A DNA stretch of 64,000 nucleotides. Origin: Gammaproteobacteria bacterium RIFOXYD12_FULL_61_37 (GTDB lineage Bacteria > Pseudomonadota > Gammaproteobacteria > Chromatiales > Chromatiaceae). The translations under genes were made by a program, and so were the position numbers. The stretch lies in the NCBI GenBank assembly GCA_001801995.1, contig MGZB01000001.1, forward strand, positions 124,001 to 188,000, written 5' to 3'. The stretch's first letter is position 1; each line of letters starts with the position of its first letter. Under the pieces are notes generated by a model, which did not search any database, had not been told where the DNA came from, and saw only the letters and a program-made list of their open reading frames with translations. Positions 1-8,285 of this stretch are shown here, in pieces.

Positions 1-160
1 GGCTAGTAAAGTCATTCTCGCCCAGATTGGGCACATGGACACGCACCAACTGCACCACCAGCATTTCGAAGCCGTCCTCGGCCAATCCCATGGCCTTGAT
101 CATGATCTCGCAGGGGAAGCTGAGTATCTCTTGCGGAACCTGTCCGGCCTGGGATTTCAT
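1..160 (-). CDS. ybeD: YbeD/DUF493 family protein (partial, C-terminus off the window)
   Basis: About 53 codons of the N-terminus are visible, reading leftward off the window from an ATG at 160. The segment containing PCEIMIKAMG is typical of the small YbeD/DUF493 family (about 90 residues), a ferredoxin-like fold protein found beside lipB and lipA in many proteobacteria. The start lies one base beyond the stop of the aminotransferase gene at 162, so it is the third gene of a dacA-dat-ybeD group, matching the classic dacA-(dat)-ybeD-lipB-lipA order. Its molecular role is not settled, and lipB/lipA would be expected just outside the left edge. The family call is fairly sure despite truncation. 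Confidence 0.8.
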   Translation of the reverse strand, partial: MKSQAGQVPQEILSFPCEIMIKAMGLAEDGFEMLVVQLVRVHVPNLGENDFTS

Positions 161-161
161 C

Positions 162-1028
162 TTAACCCTCGGCCCCCGTGCGCAAACGCTCCTTGCAGAT
201 CTGATAGAGGCAAGTCATGCGCTGCCACAGAGGTCCCGGCCAGCCATTACCGACAGGGCGGCCGTTCAAAGTGGTGACGGCCATGACTTCACGGGTCGAA
301 CTTGTCATCCAGATCTCGTCGGCTCCCTCCAGGTCCGCCAGGCCGATGGAAGCCTCAGCCAAGGGGATTCCGGCACCGGCAGCCAATTCCAGCACCAGAT
401 CGCGTGTGATACCCGGCAGCAGGGATGGTCCCTTGGCCGGGGTCAGGAGCAGACCATCCTTGACGATGAAGAGGTTACTGGCCGTTCCCTCTGTGGCCTG
501 GCCGTCACGGATCAGTATGGCCTCGTCGCAACCTTCTTCGGTTGCCTGCTGCCGGAGCAGGATGTTGGCAAGGAGAGTGATGCTCTTGATATTGCAGAGC
601 TGCCAGCGCACATCGTCGAGGGTAACGGCGGCGATCCCCTTTTGCAGTTTCTCGGGGCTGGGCGGGCTGATTGGGGTGGCCATGGCAAACACCGTCGGTT
701 TGACCACCGCCGGGAAGGCGTGATCACGCTTATCGGCAGCGCCCCGCGTGATTTGAAGGTAGAGGGAATAGTCACCCGGCCTCCCCTCCAGCAGCCGCGC
801 CAGGATGGTAGCCCAGTCGCCGTCAGCGAGGGGCGAAGCCAAGCGGATGCCGCGCAGGCTGTCGTCGAGCCGCGCCAGGTGCTGCTTTAGGCGGAAGGGG
901 TGGCCGCCGTAAGCGGGAATGACCTCATAGACCCCGTCGCCGAACAGAAATCCGCGATCGAGCACCGAGATTTTCGCCTGCTCGATTGGGAGAAAATCGC
1001 CATTGAGATAGACCAACGGACCGCCCAT
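162..1028 (-). CDS. dat: D-amino-acid aminotransferase (class IV PLP enzyme)
   Basis: A 288-residue fold-type IV PLP aminotransferase. The likely catalytic lysine is K148 in CNIKSITLLAN, and an EGTASNLFIV segment follows in the cofactor site. Short D-alanine aminotransferases have this length. Its position between dacA (D-Ala-D-Ala carboxypeptidase) and ybeD favours D-alanine/D-glutamate interconversion for peptidoglycan over branched-chain amino acid transfer. A separate ilvE-type gene at 55.7 kb supports that division. The reading frame is open farther upstream, but that would run into dacA. The ATG at 1028 gives the usual family N-terminus (VYLNGDFLP) and lies 4 bases after the dacA stop, consistent with one transcript. 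Confidence 0.85.
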   Translation of the reverse strand: MGGPLVYLNGDFLPIEQAKISVLDRGFLFGDGVYEVIPAYGGHPFRLKQHLARLDDSLRGIRLASPLADGDWATILARLLEGRPGDYSLYLQITRGAADKRDHAFPAVVKPTVFAMATPISPPSPEKLQKGIAAVTLDDVRWQLCNIKSITLLANILLRQQATEEGCDEAILIRDGQATEGTASNLFIVKDGLLLTPAKGPSLLPGITRDLVLELAAGAGIPLAEASIGLADLEGADEIWMTSSTREVMAVTTLNGRPVGNGWPGPLWQRMTCLYQICKERLRTGAEG

Positions 1029-1032
1029 CCCG

Positions 1033-2175
1033 TTATTTCTTAAACCAGAGCATAAAACCGTCGGACAAACGGGTGAAGATGCCACCCTCCTTGACATCCT
1101 CCAGGGCGACGAGCTGCGCGGTCTTGACTACCTTGCCATCCTCCGTCACATCGACCTCGCCGACTTTGGCACCCTTGGCGACGGGCGCCTCGACGTGATC
1201 CGAGAGCCTGATGACCGTCTCAAGCTTCTTCTTGTCACGGCGGGGCTGAGTGACGAACAGGTCCTCGGCCGTACCCACGTCGATGGTGCCCTTATCACCC
1301 TTCCAGACAGTGGCCTTACCGACCGCCTGACCGGTTGCGAGAACCTTGACGTTCTCGAAAAAGGCAAAGCCATAGTTGAGCAGGGCCTGGCTTTCCGTAG
1401 CCCGGACACTCATGCTCGTAGAGCCGAGCACCACGGATAGCAACCGCGTTTCCTCGCGTTTGGCGGAAGCCACCAGGCAATAGCCGGCGGCCTCGGTATG
1501 CCCGGTCTTGATACCATCGACACTGGGGTCCTTCAACAGCAAGGTGTTGCGGTTGTGCTGGGTAATGTTGTGGAAGACATACTCTTTGATGGCGAACCAG
1601 GGATAGTACTCGGGAAAATCGCGGATCAGGGCCGCCCCGAGCTTGGCCATGTCGCGGGCCGTAGTGACGTGGCCTGGTGCCGGGAGCCCCTCGGGATTGA
1701 GAAAGTGGGAATTGGTCATGCCGATCCGCTTGGCATGCTCGTTCATCAGCGTGGCGAAGGTGCCCACGTTGCCACCGATGTGCTCGGCCAAGGCGATGGA
1801 TGCATCGTTGCCCGACTGGATGATCATGCCCTTGATCAGATCCTCGACGCCCACCTGCTTGCCGACCGCGACAAATGTCTTGGACCCCCCGGTTCGCCAG
1901 GCATTCTCGCTTATGGTGGCCATGTCCTGGAGCTTGAGATTGCCCGCCTTGAGTTCGTGGAAGACGGTATAGGCGGTCATGATCTTGGTCAGGCTAGCCG
2001 GCTCCCTGGGCATGTCGGCATCCTTCTCGGCCAGGACCTCGCCGGTGCGGAAATCGACCAGGATATAGGCCACCGCCTTCACTTCGGGCGGGGGGATGTC
2101 GAATGCGGCCGCCACCTGGGAGACCGCGAGCACAAGGAGGCTGACGAGGATTTTCATTATCGGCTTAGCGATCAT
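1033..2175 (-). CDS. dacA: D-alanyl-D-alanine carboxypeptidase (PBP5/6 family)
   Basis: A 380-residue low-molecular-weight penicillin-binding protein that trims the terminal D-Ala from peptidoglycan stem peptides in the periplasm. All three serine-acyltransferase motifs are present: S61-L-T-K64, S121-G-N123 and K223-T-G225. An N-terminal signal peptide (hydrophobic run ending AAAF, about residues 8-25) and a C-terminal PBP5-type domain ending in an amphipathic anchor (GFMLWFKK) are visible. The start may be 2175 or the in-frame ATG at 2157; neither has a strong ribosome site. It leads the dacA-dat-ybeD group. Confidence 0.95.
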   Translation of the reverse strand: MIAKPIMKILVSLLVLAVSQVAAAFDIPPPEVKAVAYILVDFRTGEVLAEKDADMPREPASLTKIMTAYTVFHELKAGNLKLQDMATISENAWRTGGSKTFVAVGKQVGVEDLIKGMIIQSGNDASIALAEHIGGNVGTFATLMNEHAKRIGMTNSHFLNPEGLPAPGHVTTARDMAKLGAALIRDFPEYYPWFAIKEYVFHNITQHNRNTLLLKDPSVDGIKTGHTEAAGYCLVASAKREETRLLSVVLGSTSMSVRATESQALLNYGFAFFENVKVLATGQAVGKATVWKGDKGTIDVGTAEDLFVTQPRRDKKKLETVIRLSDHVEAPVAKGAKVGEVDVTEDGKVVKTAQLVALEDVKEGGIFTRLSDGFMLWFKK

Positions 2176-2833
2176 AATGGGGTTCTCTATCGCTTGAGGT
2201 CATGAGATCAGTACGGAGAGCGATCACCTCTGATCCAGGGATAGCTCTATTCTACAGCGGTAAGGGAGAGTATCCACCCCTGAATCTCCATAGGCCTGAG
2301 AGGCTGTAAACTTTCCGTAATGGCGGCAACCCCTATGCGCGAACGTCACTCAAACCGCCTGATGCGGCAGGGCGTAAAGATACGCCACAGCCTTGAGCCT
2401 CTTGAGGCCAAGCACCGGCAGCCGCACCAGGTTGCGGTTGCGTGCCGGCGCATTGACGCATGGGCGGGTCCACGCGACTGTCCTCGGTTAACTACCAGCG
2501 CACTATGCCTGTCTGTTAACCCAAGGGTAAGCACAGGGAAATCAAGCCGACAGGCCGTAAGCGCAAGCTGAAGTGATAGGGCCTCGAGGGTACTGATACA
2601 GAGATGGGCGACGCGGAGGTATAGACAACGATCCGCTGGGTAAACGGGGACACCATCCCGGTCATCGGCCGGGTCGAGCGTCTGTCGGAGAAGCTGCCGA
2701 GGCTGTTCATGGCCTTGACGCGGTGAATGGCCGAGGGGCCGTGGAAACGGCCCCCGATCAAGCGGCGCGTCCTTCGCGGGTGATGCAATGGCTATCAAGC
2801 TGACGTATAGTTCCTCGGGAATTTCACAACATC
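2176..2833. other. Gene-poor 658-bp gap between dacA and the secretion operon
   Basis: No open frame here is convincing. On the minus strand, 2350-2487 encodes about 45 codons without a stop, ending in a basic, hydrophobic tail (RNLVRLPVLGLKRLKAVAYL, then a stop at 2350-2352) that looks protein-like and could be the end of a decayed gene, perhaps a transposase. On the plus strand, 2622-2723 encodes a similar short stretch (RWVNGDTIPVIGRVERL). Both are bounded by in-frame stops. The promoters for dacA (leftward) and for the secretion operon (rightward) must lie in this gap. Confidence 0.4.
2249..2254 (-). promoter_or_regulatory. Possible -10 box for dacA
   Basis: On the minus strand the sequence reads TAGAAT about 75 bases upstream of the dacA start, a reasonable sigma-70 -10 hexamer. 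No good -35 is seen at the right spacing, so this is only a weak candidate. Confidence 0.25.
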
Positions 2834-5023
2834 TTGCGCGATATCCCTGTGAGCACTCCCCCATCCGATATGCTGGACAGCAAGTTCATCGAAGAGGTCG
2901 AGGCTTCAAAAAGCTTCGATCCGCTGATGGAATGCCTGGTCGCCCTGACCAAGCTGCAACACAAGCCATTCTCCACGGACGCCCTCAAGTCCGGACTGCC
3001 CCTGGTCGATAACAAACTCACACCCACGCTGTTCGTGCGTGCGGCGGACCGGGCTGGCCTTGCCGCCCGCATCATGAAACGCCCGCTGGAGGAGATATCG
3101 AGTTTCGTCCTGCCGGCCGTGCTGCTGCTGAAGAAGAACCAGGCGACCATCCTGCTCAAGGTCAACCACAAGCAGAATCTGGCGGTGGTGATCCATCCCG
3201 CCTCGGGCATGGGCGAGAAGACCCTGCGCCTGGACAAGCTGATGCGGGCCTACAGCGGCGTGGCCATCTTCGTGCAACCGCAGTTCCGGTACGATGACCG
3301 TGCCCCGCCCCTGATCTCCGCCGCCGGCCGGCATTGGTTCTGGAGTGTGCTTGGCGACTCCTGGAAGATCTACCGCGATGTGCTGGTGGCGTCCCTGCTG
3401 ATCAACCTTTTCGCCTTGGCCAGCCCGTTGTTCATGCGCAACATCTACGACCGGGTCGTCCCCAACAATGCGGAGGAGACGCTCTGGGTATTGGCCATCG
3501 GCGTCTCCATCGTCTATGGCTTCGACATCCTCATGCGTCTGTTGCGCGGCTACTTCATCGATGTGGCCGGCAAGAAGACCGATATCCGCGTCTCGTCCGC
3601 CATCTTCGAGCGGGTCATGGGGCTGAAGATGGAGGCCCGGCCGGCCTCGGTCGGCGCCTTCGCCAACAACCTGCGTGAATTCGAGACGGTCCGGGATTTC
3701 ATCACCTCCGCCACCATCACCACACTGATCGATCTTCCCTTCATTGTGATCTTCGTGGTCGTGATCGCCTTGCTCGCAGGACCACTGGCCCTGGTCCCGC
3801 TTGTCGCCATCCCCTTGATCCTGCTCTATGGCGTCATGGTCCAGAAACCCCTGCGCCAGGCCGCCGAGAACACCTACCGGGCATCGGCCCAGAAGAATGC
3901 GACCCTGATCGAGAGCCTGTCCGGCATGGAGACGGTCAAATTCCTGGGCGCCGAAGGCCCCTTGCAGCGTAAATGGGAAAAATCCGTTGCCCACATCGCC
4001 CGCTGGAGCGCGCACTCCCGCCTGATTTCTTCCTCCACCGTCAATTTCTCCATGGCGGTGCAGCAGCTGGCCTCCGTCGCTGTGATCGTGGGGGGGGTCT
4101 ACATGATCATCGCCGGCGAGCTGAGCATGGGCGGACTGATCGCCGTGACCCTGCTCAACGGGCGCGCCATGGCCCCCATGGGCCAGGTGGCCAACCTGTC
4201 CACCCGCTACTTCCAGGCGCGCACCGCCCTCGGCAGCCTCAACCAGATCATGAAGATGCCGGTCGAGCGGCCGGAAGGAACCTCCTTCCTCAGCCGCCCT
4301 GAACTGAAGGGCAACATCGAATTCGATGACGTGGTCTTCAAATATCCCAACCAGGAAAATGCCTGCCTGCGCAAGATCAGCTTCCGGATCGCGGCAGGCG
4401 ACCGGGTCGGCATCATCGGCCGCATCGGTTCGGGCAAGACCACCATCAACAAGCTGATCCAGGGCATGTACCACGCCCAGGAGGGTGCCGTTCGCATCGA
4501 CGGTACCGATATCCGCCAGATCGACCCCGCCGACGTGCGCCGCAACATCGGCTACGTGCCCCAGGACATCATGCTTTTCTACGGCAGCGTCCGCGACAAC
4601 ATCACCTTCGGCGCCCCCTACATGGACGACAAGAGCATCTTGCAGGCCGCCAAGCTGGCCGGGGTCTCCAATTTCGTCGATTTCCATCCCCTCGGCTTCG
4701 ACATGCCCGTGGGGGAAAGGGGTGAGCTGCTCTCCGGAGGCCAGCGCCAAGCCATCGCCGTCGCCCGAGCCCTCTTGCTCGACCCCAATATCCTGCTGCT
4801 GGACGAAGCCAGTAACTCCATGGACAACACCTCCGAGGAAGTCGTGCGCGGCAACCTGCGCAAGGTGATGGAGGGTAAGACCGTCATCATCGTGACCCAC
4901 CGCGCCTCCCTGCTGGAGCTGGTCGATCGCCTGATCGTCATCGACAACGGCCGACTGGTCGCCGACGGGCCGAAGCAGAAAGTTCTGGAGGCCCTCCGCG
5001 ACGGCCGAATCGGTATGGGGTGA
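2834..5023 (+). CDS. Type I secretion ABC transporter, LapB/RtxB-like
   Basis: A 729-residue fused permease/ATPase of a type I secretion system, placed in the inner membrane. Residues 1-140 look like a C39-peptidase-like domain without the catalytic cysteine, the form that binds a substrate rather than cutting it. Residues about 165-440 are the membrane domain. The ATPase domain has Walker A GRIGSGKT at 529-536, signature LSGGQRQ at 633-639, Walker B LLLDEAS and the H-loop THR. Family members export large RTX adhesins or toxins. The start is uncertain: TTG 2834, GTG 2849 and ATG 2870 are all in frame and none has a clear ribosome site. The HlyD-like adaptor gene follows after 6 bases. Confidence 0.88.
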   Translation: MRDIPVSTPPSDMLDSKFIEEVEASKSFDPLMECLVALTKLQHKPFSTDALKSGLPLVDNKLTPTLFVRAADRAGLAARIMKRPLEEISSFVLPAVLLLKKNQATILLKVNHKQNLAVVIHPASGMGEKTLRLDKLMRAYSGVAIFVQPQFRYDDRAPPLISAAGRHWFWSVLGDSWKIYRDVLVASLLINLFALASPLFMRNIYDRVVPNNAEETLWVLAIGVSIVYGFDILMRLLRGYFIDVAGKKTDIRVSSAIFERVMGLKMEARPASVGAFANNLREFETVRDFITSATITTLIDLPFIVIFVVVIALLAGPLALVPLVAIPLILLYGVMVQKPLRQAAENTYRASAQKNATLIESLSGMETVKFLGAEGPLQRKWEKSVAHIARWSAHSRLISSSTVNFSMAVQQLASVAVIVGGVYMIIAGELSMGGLIAVTLLNGRAMAPMGQVANLSTRYFQARTALGSLNQIMKMPVERPEGTSFLSRPELKGNIEFDDVVFKYPNQENACLRKISFRIAAGDRVGIIGRIGSGKTTINKLIQGMYHAQEGAVRIDGTDIRQIDPADVRRNIGYVPQDIMLFYGSVRDNITFGAPYMDDKSILQAAKLAGVSNFVDFHPLGFDMPVGERGELLSGGQRQAIAVARALLLDPNILLLDEASNSMDNTSEEVVRGNLRKVMEGKTVIIVTHRASLLELVDRLIVIDNGRLVADGPKQKVLEALRDGRIGMG

Positions 5024-5029
5024 TCGGGA

Positions 5030-6427
5030 ATGGAGAGCATGACAAAGGCACTGAGCAATCTAATGGGCTTCTTCAACAAAGGCCTGGACGGGGAAAAGAC
5101 CGGGCCGGACATTCCGGTGGAAGACCTCGATTTCATCACCGACGCCAACGCAGCCATTTTGGCCAACACCCCCAAGGGGGGGCGCCTCATCCTCGTCGGT
5201 GCGACCGGATTCGCGGCAACCATGCTGTTCTGGGCGAGTTTCGCGGAGATCGACGAGGTCACCAAGGGCGAAGGCAAGGTCATACCCTCCAGCCAGGTGC
5301 AGGTGATCCAGAACCTGGAGGGCGGCATCCTCGGCGAGATCCTGGTGAAAGAGGGTCAGACCGTGGCCAAGAACCAGGTCATGCTGCGCATCGATGACAC
5401 CCGTTTCTCCTCTTCCCTTCGCGAGAGCCGGCTGCAATACCTTGCCCTCAAGTCCAAGGCGGCCCGCCTCAAGGCGGAGGCCGATGGCGAGAAGGCGTTC
5501 CAGGTTCCCGAGGAGGTGGCCAAGGAGGCCCCGCAACTGGCCAAGCAGGAGCAGGCGCTGTTTGAATCCCGGTCAAGTGAACAAAAGGCTGGAACCGGCA
5601 TTCTTGAGCAACAGGTGGAACAAAAGGAGCAGGAGATCCAGGAACTCAAGGCCAAGGAGGTGCAGCTCTCCCGCGGCTACGCCCTGGGCCAGAAGGAACT
5701 CAGCATCTCACGCCCCCTCATCAGCCAGGGCGCCATCTCCCAGGTCGAGGTACTGCGTCTGGAGCGCCAGGTGGCCGATCTTCAAGGCCAGCTCGACACT
5801 ACGCGGCTCTCCATCCCCCGCGCCCAATCGGCCCTGCGTGAGGCCAATCAGAAGGTGGGAGAGGCAAACCTGCGCTTCCGCAACCAGGCTCGCGGCGAAT
5901 ACAACGAGGCGGCGTCTGAACTGGGCAAAATTTCCGAGAGTAATGTCGCCCTGGAGGACCGGGTCAACCGCACCCTGGTCCGTTCCCCGGTACGGGGCGT
6001 CGTCAAGCAGTTGCTGATAAACACCGTCGGCGGCGTCATTCAGCCCGGTGCTGAACTGATCCAGGTGGTGCCGCTGGAGGACACCCTCCTGGTCGAGACC
6101 AAGATCCGCCCCCAGGACATCGCCTTTATCCGCGCCGATCAGTTGGCCACCATCAAGTTCACCGCCTACGACTTCTCCATCTACGGCGGCCTGACGGCCA
6201 AGGTGGAACACATCAGCGCCGACACCATCGCCGACGAGAAGGGCAACAGCTTCTACCAGGTCCGGCTGAGAACCGATAAGAACTACCTCGGTGATACGGC
6301 GAAGCCCCTCCCGATCATTCCCGGCATGGTCGCAGAGGTCGATGTGCTGACAGGCAAGAAAACCATACTAGACTACCTATTGAAACCTGTTATCACGGCA
6401 AGAGATCGAGCGTTAAGTGAGCGATAA
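5030..6427 (+). CDS. HlyD-family type I secretion adaptor (membrane fusion protein)
   Basis: A 465-residue periplasmic adaptor with one N-terminal membrane segment (around residues 50-70, LILVGATGFAATMLFW). It then has a half-lipoyl segment (GGILGEILVKEGQTV), a long alpha-helical coiled coil (about 115-290, rich in Gln, Glu and Lys), and the C-terminal lipoyl and beta-barrel region (VRSPVRGVVKQL). It would link the ABC protein encoded just upstream to an outer-membrane TolC-like channel, which is not encoded here. The 3' end overlaps the next gene by 11 bases. The profile matches LapC/HlyD partners of LapB-like exporters. Confidence 0.92.
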   Translation: MESMTKALSNLMGFFNKGLDGEKTGPDIPVEDLDFITDANAAILANTPKGGRLILVGATGFAATMLFWASFAEIDEVTKGEGKVIPSSQVQVIQNLEGGILGEILVKEGQTVAKNQVMLRIDDTRFSSSLRESRLQYLALKSKAARLKAEADGEKAFQVPEEVAKEAPQLAKQEQALFESRSSEQKAGTGILEQQVEQKEQEIQELKAKEVQLSRGYALGQKELSISRPLISQGAISQVEVLRLERQVADLQGQLDTTRLSIPRAQSALREANQKVGEANLRFRNQARGEYNEAASELGKISESNVALEDRVNRTLVRSPVRGVVKQLLINTVGGVIQPGAELIQVVPLEDTLLVETKIRPQDIAFIRADQLATIKFTAYDFSIYGGLTAKVEHISADTIADEKGNSFYQVRLRTDKNYLGDTAKPLPIIPGMVAEVDVLTGKKTILDYLLKPVITARDRALSER

Positions 6428-7049
6428 GAGAGGGATACTGTTCGCCTGCGATGACCAAGGCGTCATCGATCGATGGCAGTCCGCCCTAGAAAGCGATGCG
6501 GTCATCAGGATTTGCCGTACCCGCCCGGAACTGGTCGTAGCGCTCGACTCCACCAATCCCAGCCAATATCTTCTCGACCTCCGGCTGCCCGGCCTCCGGG
6601 GCCTGGGCGGAGCCCTTTCTCTCATCCCGCGCCACCCCCGGAGTTATTGTCTGGTATTCAGCGCCATCCCCCTCGACGACGAGGGGATACAGCTCCTGAA
6701 GGCCGGTGCCCGCGCCTATTGCAATCGCTTCATCGCCCCGCCGCTTTTGCAGCGCATCAGCGAAATCGTCGCGACGGGAGAGGTCTGGCTGGGCGCCTCC
6801 ATCATGCAGCACCTCATTCGCGGTCTGGCCGAACCCCAGTCCCGCAGGCCCGACAATCCCCTGATTGAACTGACCGACCGGGAGAGGGACATTGCCGTCC
6901 GGGTCTCGCGTGGCGCCAGCAACAAGACAATCGCCCGTGATCTGGATATCACCGAACGCACCGTCAAGGCCCACCTGACCTCCATCTTCGGCAAGACCGG
7001 GGCTAAGGACAGGCTGCAACTGGCCTTGATGATCAAGGAGATTGGGTGA
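6417..7049 (+). CDS. LuxR-type response regulator co-transcribed with secretion genes
   Basis: A 210-residue protein. Residues 1-120 resemble a receiver domain with the phospho-acceptor Asp probably at D54 (YLLDLRLPG) and acidic residues at 12-13. The late conserved lysine seems to be missing (YCNRFI), so phosphorylation may not be classical. Residues about 148-207 are a LuxR/FixJ-type helix-turn-helix (LTDRERDIAVRVSRG, NKTIARDLDITERTVKAHL). It starts with GTG inside the end of the HlyD gene, so the two are translationally coupled. It probably regulates this secretion system or its substrate, but no partner kinase is in view. Confidence 0.85.
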   Translation: MSDKRGILFACDDQGVIDRWQSALESDAVIRICRTRPELVVALDSTNPSQYLLDLRLPGLRGLGGALSLIPRHPRSYCLVFSAIPLDDEGIQLLKAGARAYCNRFIAPPLLQRISEIVATGEVWLGASIMQHLIRGLAEPQSRRPDNPLIELTDRERDIAVRVSRGASNKTIARDLDITERTVKAHLTSIFGKTGAKDRLQLALMIKEIG

Positions 7050-7148
7050 GGGGCTTGAGACATTAGTGAAAGGAATTGGTGCGACACCATCTCTTGAGCC
7101 TAATGCCTAAACTTGATCTATCCGTAATGATTTTCGGCGCTTAAAGTT

Positions 7149-7154
7149 TATAAT
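7149..7154 (+). promoter_or_regulatory. Candidate -10 box upstream of DAHP synthase
   Basis: A perfect TATAAT hexamer lies 36 bases before the aroG start. No strong -35 is seen 16-18 bases upstream. The local AT-richness and position in a 141-base gap between a plus-strand regulator gene and aroG make it a plausible promoter. No leader peptide or attenuator was recognised. Confidence 0.45.
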
Positions 7155-7190
7155 CCTCGCCTTGTTCACTTTCTGCTCTCCCAAACCGGC

Positions 7191-8252
7191 ATGACCACAT
7201 ATCAAACCGACGATCTCCGCATCAGGGCCATCAAGGAAGTCGCTCCTCCCACCGAGGTTCATGCCCAGTTTCCCATCACCGACGAGGCGGCGCGCTTGGT
7301 GTATGAGACTCGTCACGCGATTCACCGCATCCTGCAAGAGCAGGACGATCGCATACTGGTCATCATCGGCCCCTGCTCCGTCCACGACACCCAGGCCGCC
7401 CTGGAGTATTGCGACCGGCTGAAGCCGCTCTGCGATGAACTCAAGGATGAACTGGTGATCGTGATGCGCGTCTATTTCGAGAAACCGCGCACCACCGTCG
7501 GCTGGAAAGGGCTCATCAACGACCCCGATCTGGACGGTAGCTTCCATATCAACAAGGGACTCAGCCTGGCGCGAGACCTGCTGCTGGAGGTCAACAAACG
7601 AGGCGTGCCTGCTGCCACCGAATACCTCGACCTGATCAGTCCCCAGTATGTCGCCGATCTCATCAGTTGGGGCGCCATCGGGGCACGCACCACGGAAAGC
7701 CAGGTGCATCGAGAGCTTGCCTCCGGCCTCTCCTGCCCGGTCGGCTTCAAGAACGGTACCGACGGCACCCTGATGATCGCGGTCGATGCCATCCGCGCCG
7801 CCGCTCAGCCCCACCACTTCATGTCCCTGACCAAGGCAGGTCACTCCGCCATATTCACCACCAGCGGAAACCCAGACTGCCATGTGATCCTGCGCGGCGG
7901 TCAGCGTCCCAACTACGACGCGGAAAGCGTCGATATCGCCGCCCAGTCTTTGGAAGACGCCGGACTCCCGGCCCGGATCATGATCGACTTCAGCCACGCC
8001 AACAGCCAGAAAAAACACCGCAAGCAGATCGATGTAGCTCGCGACGTGGCGGGCCAGGTCGCCAGGGGTGACCATCGCATCATGGGCGTCATGATCGAGA
8101 GCTACTTGGAAGAGGGGCGCCAAGACCTGAAGGAAGGCGTCGAGCTGCTGTACGGCCAGAGCGTCACCGACGCCTGCCTCGGTTGGAGCGACAGCGTCCC
8201 CGTTCTGCGTCAATTGGCCGATGCCGTGCGGGAACGCCGCAAGACTGCCTGA
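7191..8252 (+). CDS. aroG: 3-deoxy-7-phosphoheptulonate synthase, class I (AroG/AroF/AroH type)
   Basis: A 353-residue enzyme that condenses phosphoenolpyruvate and erythrose 4-phosphate, the first step of the shikimate pathway. Conserved segments include IGPCSVHD, GWKGLINDPDLDGS, GARTTESQVHRELASGLS with VGFKNGTDG, and the metal-site region DFSHANS. The length fits the E. coli-type class I enzymes (350-356 residues). Which amino acid feeds back on it cannot be read from the sequence, so the symbol is by similarity only. The gene stands alone, preceded by a possible promoter and followed by an inverted repeat. aroE lies at 44-45 kb, so the pathway genes are scattered. Confidence 0.95.
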   Translation: MTTYQTDDLRIRAIKEVAPPTEVHAQFPITDEAARLVYETRHAIHRILQEQDDRILVIIGPCSVHDTQAALEYCDRLKPLCDELKDELVIVMRVYFEKPRTTVGWKGLINDPDLDGSFHINKGLSLARDLLLEVNKRGVPAATEYLDLISPQYVADLISWGAIGARTTESQVHRELASGLSCPVGFKNGTDGTLMIAVDAIRAAAQPHHFMSLTKAGHSAIFTTSGNPDCHVILRGGQRPNYDAESVDIAAQSLEDAGLPARIMIDFSHANSQKKHRKQIDVARDVAGQVARGDHRIMGVMIESYLEEGRQDLKEGVELLYGQSVTDACLGWSDSVPVLRQLADAVRERRKTA

Positions 8253-8258
8253 TTGTGT

Positions 8259-8285
8259 CGGGTGGATGCGAACCGTATCCACCCG
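8259..8285. terminator. Inverted repeat between convergent genes, possible terminator
   Basis: CGGGTGGATGCG at 8259-8270 pairs with CGTATCCACCCG at 8274-8285 around an AAC loop, giving 12 pairs including one G-U. It fills the 33-base gap between the aroG stop and the stop of the convergent glycine-rich gene. There is no T-tract on either side, so it may be a bidirectional barrier or a 3'-end stabiliser rather than a standard intrinsic terminator. Confidence 0.55.

Noticed and set aside
2906-4900. A 664-codon open frame antisense to the ABC transporter
   Set aside because: It mirrors a conserved transporter gene in GC-rich DNA and has a His/Asp/Gly-rich composition typical of antisense frames; no known family is recognisable.
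7050-7190. Leader peptide or attenuator upstream of DAHP synthase
   Set aside because: No short frame rich in Phe, Tyr or Trp and no terminator/antiterminator pair could be seen.
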